58,862 bases of DNA from Ideonella oryzae (lineage in GTDB: Bacteria > Pseudomonadota > Gammaproteobacteria > Burkholderiales > Burkholderiaceae_C): assembly GCF_024055665.1 (NCBI RefSeq), contig NZ_JAMXMC010000018.1, forward strand, positions 1 to 58,862. The letters run 5' to 3'. The notes below the pieces were generated by a model. It saw only the letters and a list, made by a program, of their open reading frames with translations. It was not told where the DNA came from and made no database searches. Each line of letters starts with the position of its first letter. The stretch's first letter is position 1. Shown piece by piece: positions 40,017 to 49,220 of this stretch. Made by a program: the position numbers and the translations under genes.

Positions 40017-42071
40017 ATGAACGCACGCTCCTACGCCTCCCACGTCCAGGAGATCGAGTCCTTCGGACTCGGTCTGAACCGCGGCACCCCTGCGCGCGAC
40101 GCGGCCGTCCTGCGCAGCTGGCAGCGCTGCATCGAACGCCACCGGCTGGACCCGGCCGCCACCTGCGAGGCCTACATCGTCCCCGAGGGCCAGTTGCGGG
40201 TGCACCGCGAGGAATCCGAGCCGCTGATCCGCATCGCCCGCAGCGGGCTGGAGCGCCTGTACCAGCAGCTGGCCGGGCTGCAGTACGTGCTGCTGCTGGC
40301 CGACCGCCACGGCATCACCGTGGACTTCCTCGGGCACGAGGGCGACGCCGACGCGCTGCGCCGCGCCGGGCTCTACCTGGGCTCCGACTGGCGCGAAGAC
40401 CGCGCCGGCACCTGCGCGGTGGGGGCCTGCCTGGAAGGCGGCGAGGCGCTGATCATCCACCAGAGCGACCACTTCGACTACACGCACACGCCGCTGTCCT
40501 GCACCGCCGCGCCCATCTACGACCACCGTGGCGAACTGGCCGCGGTGCTGGACCTGTCGCTGCTGCGCTCGCCCGAATCGCGCAGCAGCCAAAGCCTGGC
40601 CCTGCACCTGGTGACGTCCACGGCCCGGCGCATCGAGCTGGCCCACCTGATGGAGCGCTCGCGCAGCGACTGGGTGCTGCGCCTGTCCCGCTCGCCCGAC
40701 TTTCTGGACGTGGACCCGGACGCCGCGCTGACACTGGACGGCGCGGGCCGGGTGCGCGGCATGACGCAGGCCGCGGCCCGCATCCTGGCCCAGGCCATCG
40801 GCCTGCCCTGGGCCGAACGGCGCGACCTGCTGGGCCTGCCGCTGGAGCGCTTCTTCGAGCTGGATGTGGATGGCCTGCCCAGCCTGCTGCGCCACCGCCT
40901 GGCGCAGGACCGCATCGTGCGCGCCCGCGACGGCAGCATCCTGTTCGCCCACGCCATCGAACCGCAGCGCGGCAGCGCCACCCCGGTGCGCGACGCGACC
41001 CCGGCCCCCTCCGCCACGACCACCGCGACCACCACCCCGGTGCCGCAAGCGCTGCGCGCCCTGTCGGCCGGCGACGCCCACCTGGACGCGCTGCTGCACA
41101 AGGCCGCCCGGCTGGCCCCGCAGCGCCTGCCAGTGATGATCCAGGGCGAAACCGGCGCGGGCAAGGAATACCTGGCCCGCGCCCTGCACGCGGCCAGCGG
41201 CCGGCCGGGGCCCTTCGTCGCCATCAATTGCGCCGCCATCCCCGAGACCCTGCTGGAGAGCGAGCTCTTCGGCTACCTGCCCGGCACCTACACCGGCGGC
41301 GCCAGCCGCGGCAAGACGGGACTGGTGGAGGCCGCGCACCGCGGCACCCTGTTCCTGGACGAGATCGGCGACATGCCGCTGCACCTGCAGGCCAAGCTGC
41401 TGCGCGTGCTGTCCGAGTCGGAGATCACGCCGCTGGGCGCACGCCAGCCCAAGCCGCTGGACCTGCGGGTCATCTCGGCCACCCACCGGCCACTGACGGT
41501 GCTGGTGGACCAGGGCCTGTTCCGCCAGGACCTGCTGTTCCGCCTGAACGCGGCCCAGCTGAGCCTGCCGCCGCTGCGCCAGCGCCAGGACCTGGACGCA
41601 CTGATCGACCGCCTGGCCGAGGCCCAGCGCCCGGGCCTGCGGCCCACGCCCGAAGCGCGAGCCCTGCTGCGCACCCATGGCTGGCCGGGCAACCTGCGCG
41701 AGCTGCACAACGCCCTGTGCCATGCGGCCGCGCTGAGCGAAGGGCCGTGCTTCGGCCCGGAGCATCTGCCGGAGACGGTGCTGGAGGCTTCCGCTGGATT
41801 GCCCCAGACGGTGGCGACGATGCTCCCCCGCCTGCCGGCGCCGCCCCTGGAGCCGCCCCCGCACGTCAGCGATGCCACCGATCCTGAGGACCCCGCTGGT
41901 CCCGCGGATCCCGCGATGGCGCTGGAGCGCCTGCTGCAGCGCTGCCAGGGCAATGTGTCCGAAGCGGCCCGCCTGCTGGGCGTCAGCCGCTCCACCATCC
42001 ACCGCCGCATCCAGCGCCTGGCGCTGGGCGAGCGGCGGGTGCGCTGGTCCCCCGCCGACAGACGAGACTGA
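40017..42071 (+). CDS. AcoR-type sigma-54-dependent transcriptional activator
   Basis: A 684-residue enhancer-binding protein. The N-terminal part (about 1-200) contains a GAF-type sensor with GTCAVGACLEGGEALII; a PAS-like middle (about 235-315) follows. The AAA+ domain (about 350-575) has Walker A GETGAGKE at 377-384, Walker B GTLFLDEIGDM near 443-453 and an R-finger region. A Fis-type HTH (NVSEAARLLGVSRSTIHRRI) ends the protein. The sigma-54 contact loop reads GTYTGG at 423-428 instead of GAFTGA. I start at 40017 (MNARSYASH); a start at 39960 is possible. It very likely drives the divergent monooxygenase gene in response to its substrate. Confidence 0.9.
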   Translation: MNARSYASHVQEIESFGLGLNRGTPARDAAVLRSWQRCIERHRLDPAATCEAYIVPEGQLRVHREESEPLIRIARSGLERLYQQLAGLQYVLLLADRHGITVDFLGHEGDADALRRAGLYLGSDWREDRAGTCAVGACLEGGEALIIHQSDHFDYTHTPLSCTAAPIYDHRGELAAVLDLSLLRSPESRSSQSLALHLVTSTARRIELAHLMERSRSDWVLRLSRSPDFLDVDPDAALTLDGAGRVRGMTQAAARILAQAIGLPWAERRDLLGLPLERFFELDVDGLPSLLRHRLAQDRIVRARDGSILFAHAIEPQRGSATPVRDATPAPSATTTATTTPVPQALRALSAGDAHLDALLHKAARLAPQRLPVMIQGETGAGKEYLARALHAASGRPGPFVAINCAAIPETLLESELFGYLPGTYTGGASRGKTGLVEAAHRGTLFLDEIGDMPLHLQAKLLRVLSESEITPLGARQPKPLDLRVISATHRPLTVLVDQGLFRQDLLFRLNAAQLSLPPLRQRQDLDALIDRLAEAQRPGLRPTPEARALLRTHGWPGNLRELHNALCHAAALSEGPCFGPEHLPETVLEASAGLPQTVATMLPRLPAPPLEPPPHVSDATDPEDPAGPADPAMALERLLQRCQGNVSEAARLLGVSRSTIHRRIQRLALGERRVRWSPADRRD

Positions 42072-42087
42072 GCCCGGAGCCTGCTCT

Positions 42088-43278
42088 TCAGCGCGCGTCC
42101 AGCCGGGCCAGGCCGGCGGCCAGGTCGGCGATCAGATCGTCCACCACCTCCAGGCCGATGCACAGGCGCACCAGCGTGCCGCGGTAGGGGCTGCCCAGCT
42201 TGCGCATGGCGCCACCCTGGTAGGGCACGGCCAGGCTCACCGGCCCGCCCCAGCTCCAGCCGATGCGGAAACGCTGCAGCCCGTCGACGAAGGCGTCCAC
42301 CTGCGTGGCGCTGAAACGCGGGTCCATCTCCAGCGTCAGCAGGCCGGCCGAGGCGCGGCACAGCGCCGCCCAGTGGGCATGGCCGGGGGAGTCCGGCAGC
42401 GCCGGGTGCAGCACGCGTGTCACCTGCGGCTGGGCCTGCGCCCAGGCCGCGATGCGCCGGGCGGCGGCGTCCTGCGCCGCATAGCGCAGCGGCAGGCTGG
42501 GCAGGTTGCGCAGCACCAGCTCCACATCGTTGGCGCCCACGCCCAGGCCCAGGCGGCTGTGCGTCCAGGCCAGCTTTTCGTACAGGGCCGTGTCGCGGCA
42601 GGCCACCGAGCCCATCAGCACATCGCCTCCGCCCGAGGGGTACTTGGTCAGCGCATGGATGGTCACGTCCACGCCCAGGCCGTCGCCCAGCGCGAAGGCA
42701 TCGAAGGCCAGGCCGGCGCCCCAGGTGTTATCCAGGGCGATCACGGCCTGCGGCGCCTTCTCGCGCACCGTGCGCACCAGGGCCGGCAGGTCGGGGAACT
42801 CCAGCGTCACCGAGCCCGGGGCCTCCAGCCAGACCAGCTTGACGCTCTCGTCCAGCGCCTGGGCCAGGCTCTCGGGCTGCATCGCGTCGTACAGACGGTG
42901 GCCGATGCCCCAGGCCGCCATCTCGTGGCGGGCGAAGTCCTTGCTGGGGTTGTAGACGTTGTCCGGCAGCAGCAGCGTGTCGCCCGCCTTCAGCAGCCCC
43001 ATGTTGACCACGGTGATGGCCGACAGACCGCTGGGGGCCAGCAGCACGTGCTGGGCCCCTTCCAGCGTGGCCAGGCGGGCCTCCAGCGTGAAGGTGGTGG
43101 GCGTGCCGTGCAGACCGTAGGTGTAGGCGCTCTTGTCCACCCAACTGCGCTGGCGCAGCGCGGCCATGTTCGGGAAGTAGACGGTCGAGCCCTTGCACAC
43201 CGGCACCACCGGCGATGCGAAATCGCCCGGGGCCTGGTAGGGGTGGTGGATCAGCTCGGTGGACTTGGCGTCGCTCAT
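42088..43278 (-). CDS. metC: Cystathionine beta-lyase
   Basis: A PLP enzyme (396 aa) of the Cys/Met metabolism family. The PLP lysine is in HALTKYPSGGGDVLMG, with YTYGLHGTPT and APSGLSAIT upstream and DNTWGAG as the PLP aspartate region. The sequence is closer to MetC (cystathionine to homocysteine) than to MetB or MetZ, but function within this family is hard to assign. It converges on the AcoR gene and lies 20 bases after rimO on the same strand. Confidence 0.87.
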   Translation of the reverse strand: MSDAKSTELIHHPYQAPGDFASPVVPVCKGSTVYFPNMAALRQRSWVDKSAYTYGLHGTPTTFTLEARLATLEGAQHVLLAPSGLSAITVVNMGLLKAGDTLLLPDNVYNPSKDFARHEMAAWGIGHRLYDAMQPESLAQALDESVKLVWLEAPGSVTLEFPDLPALVRTVREKAPQAVIALDNTWGAGLAFDAFALGDGLGVDVTIHALTKYPSGGGDVLMGSVACRDTALYEKLAWTHSRLGLGVGANDVELVLRNLPSLPLRYAAQDAAARRIAAWAQAQPQVTRVLHPALPDSPGHAHWAALCRASAGLLTLEMDPRFSATQVDAFVDGLQRFRIGWSWGGPVSLAVPYQGGAMRKLGSPYRGTLVRLCIGLEVVDDLIADLAAGLARLDAR

Positions 43279-43298
43279 GGGGTCTGCCTGTGAAGGGA

Positions 43299-44702
43299 TC
43301 AGAAGGGTTCGCCGACCAGGTCGTGGCCCTCGGCCCCGACGATGCGGACCTTGGCGAACTCGCCGACCTTCAGCTGCACCGAGGCCTTGGCCGGCGGCAG
43401 GATGCGCACCGTGCCGTCGATCTCCGGCGCGTCGGCGTAGGTGCGCCCCACCCCGCCGCGGCGGCCCAGGGCCGGCGCGCTGTCCACCAGCACCTGCATG
43501 GTGGCGCCCACGCGGCGGCGCAGCCGCTCGATGGAGACCTGCTCGGCCACGGCCATGAAGCGGGCACGGCGTTCCTCGCGCACTTCATCGGGCAACGCGC
43601 CCGGCAGCGCGTTGGCGGTGGCGCCATCCACCGGCGAATAGGCGAAGCAGCCGGCCCGGTCGATCTGCGCCTCGCGCAGGAAGTCCAGCAGGTATTGGAA
43701 TTCTTCTTCGGTCTCGCCGGGGAAGCCGGCGATGAAGGTCGAGCGGATCACGATCTCCGGGCACAGCTCGCGCCAGCGCAGGATGCGCTCCAGGTTCTTC
43801 TCGCCGCTGGCCGGGCGCTTCATGCGCTTGAGGACATCCGGGTGGGCGTGCTGGAAGGGCACGTCCAGGTAGGGCAGCACCAGGCCCTCGGCCATCAGCG
43901 GGATGACCTCGTCCACATGCGGGTAGGGGTAGACATAGTGCATGCGCACCCAGGCGCCATGCTCACGGGCCAGCTCGCCCAGCTTGGCCGCCAGGTCCAG
44001 CATGCGGGTCTTGACCGGCGCGCCGTTCCAGAAGCCGGTGCGGTACTTCACGTCCACGCCGTAGGCCGAGGTGTCCTGGCTGACGACCAGCAGCTCCTTC
44101 ACCCCGCCCTCGAACAGGGCCCGGGCCTCGTTGAGCACATCGCCCACCGGGCGCGAGACCAGGTCGCCGCGCATGCTGGGGATGATGCAGAAGGTGCAGC
44201 GGTGGTTGCAGCCCTCGCTGATCTTCAGGTAGGCGTAGTGCTTGGGGGTGAGCTTGATGCCGGCGGCCGGCACCAGGTCCACGAAGGGATCGTGCGGCTT
44301 GGGCACGTGCTGGTGCACCGCGTCCATCACCTCCTGGGTGGCGTGCGGGCCGGTCACGGCCAGCACCTTGGGGTGCACCTCGCGCACCATGTTGCCGCCG
44401 TCCGCGCCTTCACGCGCACCCAGGCAGCCGGTGACGATGACCTTGCCGTTCTCGGCCAGGGCCTCGCCGATGGCGTCCAGGCTCTCCTGCACGGCGTCGT
44501 CGATGAAGCCGCAGGTATTGACGATGACCAGGTCGGCGCCCTGGTAGGTCTTGGCGGTCTTGTAGCCTTCGGCCGAGAGCTGGGTGAGGATCAGCTCGGA
44601 ATCGGTCAGCGCCTTGGGGCAGCCCAGGCTGACGAAGCCGATGGTGGGGGCGTCGCCGGGGGTGTTCGGGGTGGCGGCGGCGGTGTCGGGTGCGGAGCTC
44701 AT
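43299..44702 (-). CDS. rimO: Ribosomal protein S12 methylthiotransferase RimO
   Basis: A radical SAM methylthiotransferase (467 aa) that modifies Asp of ribosomal protein S12. An N-terminal UPF0004 domain starts [15 protein letters not shown]; the SAM cluster motif is [15 protein letters not shown]; a TRAM domain closes the protein. I start at 44702 (MSSAPDTAA); an ATG six codons upstream (44720) lies inside a GC hairpin. It probably belongs to a transcript that continues into metC. Confidence 0.95.
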   Translation of the reverse strand: MSSAPDTAAATPNTPGDAPTIGFVSLGCPKALTDSELILTQLSAEGYKTAKTYQGADLVIVNTCGFIDDAVQESLDAIGEALAENGKVIVTGCLGAREGADGGNMVREVHPKVLAVTGPHATQEVMDAVHQHVPKPHDPFVDLVPAAGIKLTPKHYAYLKISEGCNHRCTFCIIPSMRGDLVSRPVGDVLNEARALFEGGVKELLVVSQDTSAYGVDVKYRTGFWNGAPVKTRMLDLAAKLGELAREHGAWVRMHYVYPYPHVDEVIPLMAEGLVLPYLDVPFQHAHPDVLKRMKRPASGEKNLERILRWRELCPEIVIRSTFIAGFPGETEEEFQYLLDFLREAQIDRAGCFAYSPVDGATANALPGALPDEVREERRARFMAVAEQVSIERLRRRVGATMQVLVDSAPALGRRGGVGRTYADAPEIDGTVRILPPAKASVQLKVGEFAKVRIVGAEGHDLVGEPF

Positions 44703-44729
44703 GGGGCGGGATTGTCTCAAACCCGCCCC
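44703..44729. terminator. GC-rich hairpin between phaR and rimO
   Basis: GGGGCGGG/CCCGCCCC, an 8-bp stem with an 11-base loop, directly abuts the rimO start codon and lies 17 bases after the phaR stop. Without a T tract it could be a weak terminator or could mask the rimO ribosome site. Confidence 0.4.
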
Positions 44730-44745
44730 GGCCCCGGTGCGGGAC

Positions 44746-45318
44746 CTACTTCTGCGCCGGCGGCGGCGGGAAGCCGCCGAACAGGTTGCCGGCCTGCTTC
44801 TGCATCTGTTCCTGCATCTGCTGGAAGAGCTGCTGAGACTGTTCCAGGTAGCTGCCCATCAGGCCCTGCATCACCGGGGCCTGGCCGCTCATCAACTGGG
44901 TCCACATCTCGGGCGTGAAGCTCTTGGGGTCGTACAGGCCGCTGGCCTGCTCGGCCAGCCGGCCCTGCATGTCCACGAAGGCCTGGAGGTTCTTCTCCAG
45001 ATAGTTGCCCATCACGCCCTGCATGGCGTGGCCGTAGAAGCGGATGATCTGCGCCAGCGAGCGGGCGCTGAACATGGGCATGCCGCCCGCCTCTTCCTCC
45101 AGGATGATCTGCAGCAGGATGCTGCGGGTCAGGTCCTCGCTGGTCTTGGCGTCCCGCACCTCGAACTCGATGCCGTCCAGCACCATCTGCTTGACGTCGG
45201 CCAGCGTGATGTAACAGCTGGCCTGCGTGTCGTACAGACGCCGGTTCGGGTACTTCTTGAGGATGCGCAGGGCGGCGGTCGAGGCCGCGCCAGCGGCATC
45301 CTTGGGCTCTTGCGTCAT
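44746..45318 (-). CDS. phaR: Polyhydroxyalkanoate synthesis repressor PhaR
   Basis: A PHA-sensing repressor (190 aa) that binds PHA granules and controls phasin genes. The N-terminal PHB/PHA accumulation regulator DNA-binding domain has [22 protein letters not shown] (residues 18-39); the middle has two PHB_acc segments ([29 protein letters not shown]), followed by a Q-rich coiled-coil tail. It indicates that the host makes polyhydroxyalkanoate. It is divergent from metY across a 234-base gap. Confidence 0.94.
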   Translation of the reverse strand: MTQEPKDAAGAASTAALRILKKYPNRRLYDTQASCYITLADVKQMVLDGIEFEVRDAKTSEDLTRSILLQIILEEEAGGMPMFSARSLAQIIRFYGHAMQGVMGNYLEKNLQAFVDMQGRLAEQASGLYDPKSFTPEMWTQLMSGQAPVMQGLMGSYLEQSQQLFQQMQEQMQKQAGNLFGGFPPPPAQK

Positions 45319-45410
45319 AAGGCGGCGGGCTCCGATGGGTGGGTGCCCCGCGGGGGCAGGGTTTCAATCGATTCTAGTGGTCGCCCTGGGCCGTCCAGCC
45401 CCGGGATTGC

Positions 45411-45502
45411 ACGGTTGGATGCGCTGCAACAAAGGCCAACGGTTTGCGCATCTGTCCATGCGGGAAACCGGCTTCGCGAAACGGTGCGCAGCCGCTAGGC
45501 TG
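45411..45502 (+). ncRNA. Candidate structured leader (riboswitch-like) of metY
   Basis: Two mutually exclusive folds are visible. Fold 1 is an H-type pseudoknot: GTTGG (45414-45418) pairs with CCAAC (45436-45440), and ATGCGC (45419-45424) with GCGCAT (45446-45451). Fold 2 uses the same CGCAT strand in a hairpin GGTTT-G-CGCAT/ATGCG-GG-AAACC (45441-45469). A further CAGCC/GGCTG hairpin ends at 45502. The core GCGCTGCAAC and the pseudoknot layout recall the SAH riboswitch as I remember it. No SD sequence precedes the metY ATG. The ligand and the class are inference. Confidence 0.4.
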
Positions 45503-45552
45503 TCGGGCTGAACCGTTCCAACCCTCTCACCACAACCTCAGAACGCACCCCC

Positions 45553-46851
45553 ATGAGCAGCGCCGAACACCGCTTCGAGACCCTGGCCGTCCATGCCGGC
45601 TACACCCCTGACCCAACCACCAAGGCCGTGGCCGTGCCGCTGTACCAGACGGTGGCCTACTCCTTCGACAGCGCCCAGCACGGCGCCGACCTGTTCGACC
45701 TGAAGGTCGCGGGCAACATCTACACCCGCATCATGAACCCGACCACCGACGTGCTGGAAAAGCGGGTGGCGGCCCTGGAAGGCGGCATCGCCGCGCTGGC
45801 CCTGGCCTCGGGCCAAGCGGCGGTCACCTACGCCATCCTGACCATCGCCGAGGCAGGCGACAACATCGTCTCGTCCAGCGCCCTGTACGGCGGCACCTAC
45901 AACCTGCTGGCCCACACCCTGCCGCAGTACGGCATCCAGACCCGCTTTGCCGACTACCGCCAGCCCGAGCAGTTCGAGACCCTGATCGACGAACGCACCA
46001 AGGCCATCTATGCCGAGACCCTGGGCAACCCCAAGGGCAATGTGACCGACATCGCCCGCCTGGCCGAGATCGCCCACCGCCACGGCATCCCGCTGATCGT
46101 GGACAACACGGTGGCCAGCCCCTACCTGTGCCGGCCGATCGAGCATGGCGCCGACATCGTGGTGCAGTCGCTCACCAAGTACCTGGGCGGCCACGGCACC
46201 AGCCTGGGCGGCGCCATCATCGATTCCGGCAAGTTCCCCTGGGCCGAGCACAAGGCCCGTTTCAAGCGCCTGAACGAGCCGGACGTGAGCTACCACGGCG
46301 TGGTCTACACCGAAGCCCTGGGCCCGGCGGCCTACATCGGCCGGGCGCGCGTGGTGCCGCTGCGCAACACCGGCGCGGCCATCTCGCCCTTCAACGCCTT
46401 CCAGATCCTGCAGGGCATCGAGACCCTGGCCCTGCGCATGGACCGCATCTGCGACAACACCCTGGCGCTGGCCAAGTACCTGCAGCAGCACCCCAAGGTG
46501 GGCTGGGTCAACTACGCCGGGCTGGAGGACCACCCTGAGTACCCCCTGGCCAAGAAGTACCTGGGCGGTCGCCCCTCGGGCCTGTTCACCTTCGGCGTGA
46601 AGGCGCCGGCCGGCCAGGGCCGCGAGGCCGGAGCCCGCTTTCTGGATGGGCTGAAGCTCTTCACCCGCCTGGTGAACATCGGCGACGCCAAGTCGCTGGC
46701 CACCCACCCGGCCTCCACCACCCACCGGCAGCTGTCGCCGGAGGAACTGGAGAAGGCCGGCGTGAGCGAGGACGCGGTGCGCCTGTCGGTCGGCATCGAG
46801 CATGTGGATGACCTGATCGCCGATCTCGACCAGGCGCTGGCGGCCGTCTGA
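45553..46851 (+). CDS. metY: O-acetylhomoserine sulfhydrylase (MetY)
   Basis: A PLP enzyme (432 aa) that makes homocysteine directly from O-acetylhomoserine and sulfide. The length and the opening HRFETLAVHAGYTPDPTT are typical of MetY, as are YQTVAYSFDSAQHGADLF and SRIMNPT-like YTRIMNPTTDV. The PLP lysine is in QSLTKYLGGHGTSLGG, and SIGIEH..DLI closes it. The start at 45553 has no clear Shine-Dalgarno sequence; the leader can form alternative RNA structures. Confidence 0.94.
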   Translation: MSSAEHRFETLAVHAGYTPDPTTKAVAVPLYQTVAYSFDSAQHGADLFDLKVAGNIYTRIMNPTTDVLEKRVAALEGGIAALALASGQAAVTYAILTIAEAGDNIVSSSALYGGTYNLLAHTLPQYGIQTRFADYRQPEQFETLIDERTKAIYAETLGNPKGNVTDIARLAEIAHRHGIPLIVDNTVASPYLCRPIEHGADIVVQSLTKYLGGHGTSLGGAIIDSGKFPWAEHKARFKRLNEPDVSYHGVVYTEALGPAAYIGRARVVPLRNTGAAISPFNAFQILQGIETLALRMDRICDNTLALAKYLQQHPKVGWVNYAGLEDHPEYPLAKKYLGGRPSGLFTFGVKAPAGQGREAGARFLDGLKLFTRLVNIGDAKSLATHPASTTHRQLSPEELEKAGVSEDAVRLSVGIEHVDDLIADLDQALAAV

Positions 46852-46866
46852 AGCCGCCAGCCCGCG

Positions 46867-48045
46867 TCAGAACGCGAAGTTGGTCGTGACCGTGGTGCCC
46901 GTGCCCACGGTCAGCGGCCCGGCCGTCTGCAGCACACCGCCCGATTCCGCGTTCAGCGTGTAGGCGCTGCCGGCCGTGGCGTCGGCAGCGAAGACCAGGC
47001 TGCCCCCGGCCACATACGGGGCCACCCAGGGGGCGGCTGCGGGCAGGTCCAGCGCGTAGGCGCCGCTGTCCGCATCGGCCAGGGTGCTGCCCACCACGAT
47101 CCAGTCGCCGCCGCTCAGGTGCTGCGCGGCGCTGATCTGGGCGTCGACCGAGACGGCCGGCGTGGTGACCACACCGGCCAGCGTGCCCACGCCGGCCAGG
47201 GGCGGCAGCAGCGGCATGCCCGATGTGCTGATCGTCGTCACCAGGCCCGAATCGACCGTCACCCCCGTGACCACCAGCGTGGCGAAGCCGGGCGAGGTGA
47301 TCACGAAGTCGTAGCTGCCCGGGGCCACCGGCTGCAGCAGAAACTTGCCGGTGGCGTCCGGGGCCGTGGCCTTGATGACCACCCCGTCCTGCTGCAGCGA
47401 CACCGTGGTCAGGCCATTGGCCAGCGCGGCATCCACATAGCCACCCACCCCCGAGATGTAGGCCGGCGTGGCCTTCACCACCGGCTTGAGGATGTACTTG
47501 CCCGAGGCACCGGCCGTCACGACCGACTTGCAGGCGTCGAAGTCCAGCACCATGTCGACCATTTGGTTGGCCTGCACGTCCAGGTCCACATTGATCTTCA
47601 GGCCCGTCTGCTGGGCGCTCGGCGTGGTCAGCGGCTGTTCGCTGCCCCCGGTGGGCACCACCGAGTTGGCCAACGGATCACTGCCGCTGTTGTCGGCCAG
47701 CACCAACCGCATCTGGCTGTAATGGCCTGCGGCCAGGGGCACCTGCCCCAGTTCTGCCAGCACCCCGTTGCTCAGCGTCAGCAGGTCCACCCGCAGCGCC
47801 GGATTCAGCGCAATGTCGATCCAGCCCGGATCGCTGTCGGAGGCCGAGGCGCTCTGGTTGACCTGCACCTTCTGGATGGTGACGTTGACCTGGTCGAAAC
47901 CGCAGGCCGGTGCGTCGGTCAGGCTCACCCGCAGCGTGCCGGTGGAGCCATCGGTGGATGTGGAGGAACCGCCCCCACCACAGGCCGCCAGAAGCGCCGC
48001 GCCCGTCAGACTCAGAACGGCCCAGATGCGTCGAAAGTTTGTCAT
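46867..48045 (-). CDS. DUF4382 lipoprotein with carboxypeptidase-regulatory-like region
   Basis: A 392-residue lipoprotein: signal peptide with the lipobox LLAAC (cysteine about residue 22), followed by a glycine/serine linker. A DUF4382 domain (TGTLRVSLTDAPACGFDQVNVTI onward, residues about 36-190) comes next, then beta-rich repeats including a carboxypeptidase-regulatory-like segment (ATGKFLLQPVAPGSYDFVI). The function is unknown; it is a surface or periplasmic protein anchored in a membrane. It converges on metY without an obvious terminator. Confidence 0.87.
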   Translation of the reverse strand: MTNFRRIWAVLSLTGAALLAACGGGGSSTSTDGSTGTLRVSLTDAPACGFDQVNVTIQKVQVNQSASASDSDPGWIDIALNPALRVDLLTLSNGVLAELGQVPLAAGHYSQMRLVLADNSGSDPLANSVVPTGGSEQPLTTPSAQQTGLKINVDLDVQANQMVDMVLDFDACKSVVTAGASGKYILKPVVKATPAYISGVGGYVDAALANGLTTVSLQQDGVVIKATAPDATGKFLLQPVAPGSYDFVITSPGFATLVVTGVTVDSGLVTTISTSGMPLLPPLAGVGTLAGVVTTPAVSVDAQISAAQHLSGGDWIVVGSTLADADSGAYALDLPAAAPWVAPYVAGGSLVFAADATAGSAYTLNAESGGVLQTAGPLTVGTGTTVTTNFAF

Positions 48046-48205
48046 GTCGATACCCCTTCACTCAACGCGGTGACTGTGTAATTTGCACATTTTCCGCCAT
48101 TCCGATGGCCCGGGCGTCACAAGATGCAAATGGGGCGGCCGCCCCGCCGTGGTCCGTAACATGCTTGCCCAGGCAGCCCAGCGCATCCCGGGCCGCCGCC
48201 TCGCC

Positions 48206-48997
48206 ATGTCATCCCGTCCCCCTTCTTCGCCCCGCAAGACGAGCCCGCCCGCGGCGCGCGCCACCAGCGTCCGCCGTCCGGCCCCCGCCCCGTCCAGGGA
48301 GGCGGGCCCACCCTCGCCCCTGTTCCGCCCCGCCATGCCCCCCAGCGCTGAGCCGGTGGCCCCACCCCGGCGCACCGTGCGCCAACCGCGCCAGCGCCAC
48401 CATGCCGGCCGGGCTCAGATCCTGGCGACCATCCGCGCCTCGGCGATCGACGTCTTCAGCCGCCATGGCTTTGCCGGCACCACCATGCAGGCGGTGGCCG
48501 AGGGCGCCGGGCTGACCAAGCAGCAGCTGCTCTATTACGCGGGCAGCAAGGACGAGCTCTACGCCAACCTGCTGCACGAGGTGGTCAACGAGTGGCGCGA
48601 GGCCTTCTCGCTCACCGAGGAAGCGGGCCACACCCCGGCCCAGCTGCTGCGCGACTACGTGCACCGCAAGCTGCACTACGCCCTGGCCAACGGCCCGGTG
48701 TCGCGCATCTTCACCGCCGAGATGCTGGCCGGCGGCACCCACATCGCCCGCTACTGGCCCGAGATGCTGGCCTCCACCCAGAACAAGGCGCGCCTGCTGC
48801 AGCGCTGGATGGACGCCGGCCTGCTGCGCCGGCGCGACCCGCTGCTGCTGCTGCAGCAGATCTGGGGCATGACCCAGTACTACGCCGACTACCAGGCCCA
48901 GGTGGCTGTGATGATGGGCGCGCAGCCGCCGGTGGACGCCATCGCCGACGAGATCGCCACCACCGTGCTGCTGGCCTGCGGGCTCTCGCCCGACTGA
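48206..48997 (+). CDS. TetR family regulator, RutR-like
   Basis: A TetR-type repressor (263 aa from 48206). A long basic, proline-rich N-terminal extension (about 70 residues) precedes the HTH: RAQILATIRASAIDVFSRHGF and TTMQAVAEGAGLTKQQLLYYAGSKDELY (in segments). The C-terminal domain resembles the RutR/YcdC ligand domain (EMLAGGTHI, YWPEMLAS, DYQAQVAVMMG). RutR senses uracil and thymine, so a pyrimidine-like effector is a reasonable guess. The start could also be 48335 (MPPSAEP). It heads the catabolic operon that starts 223 bases downstream, where a matching palindrome sits. Confidence 0.85.
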   Translation: MSSRPPSSPRKTSPPAARATSVRRPAPAPSREAGPPSPLFRPAMPPSAEPVAPPRRTVRQPRQRHHAGRAQILATIRASAIDVFSRHGFAGTTMQAVAEGAGLTKQQLLYYAGSKDELYANLLHEVVNEWREAFSLTEEAGHTPAQLLRDYVHRKLHYALANGPVSRIFTAEMLAGGTHIARYWPEMLASTQNKARLLQRWMDAGLLRRRDPLLLLQQIWGMTQYYADYQAQVAVMMGAQPPVDAIADEIATTVLLACGLSPD

Positions 48998-49187
48998 GCT
49001 GGCGCCCGGGCCGGCTTCTGGTGCGGCGCGCCTCAAGCGCGTGCATCGCGCACCCCGGGCGTGAGGCCCACCCGGGGCTCCGTCGGCCCCTCGCCCACCC
49101 CGCCCCACCGGCGCTGAAGACGCTGCGCCGACGCCGCGCCACCCGGCCCTGGCCCCGCCGTGCTGGCTGGCATCGCGCTTGCTTATT

Positions 49188-49202
49188 TTGACCAACAGTC
49201 AA
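49188..49202. promoter_or_regulatory. Likely operator of the catabolic operon
   Basis: TTGAC-CAACA-GTCAA, a perfect 5-base dyad, lies 18 bases before the first gene. It shares the TTGACCA half-site with the RutR consensus TTGACCA-N2-TGGTCAA as I recall it. Its position over the ribosome-site/promoter zone fits repression by the adjacent TetR protein. Confidence 0.6.
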
Positions 49203-49220
49203 ATTTAAGAGCCAGCTGCC

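Noticed and set aside
39623-41887. 754-codon frame overlapping the AcoR-type gene
   Set aside because: Arg/Pro/Ala-rich out-of-frame reading of the activator gene; the other frame has Walker motifs and an HTH.
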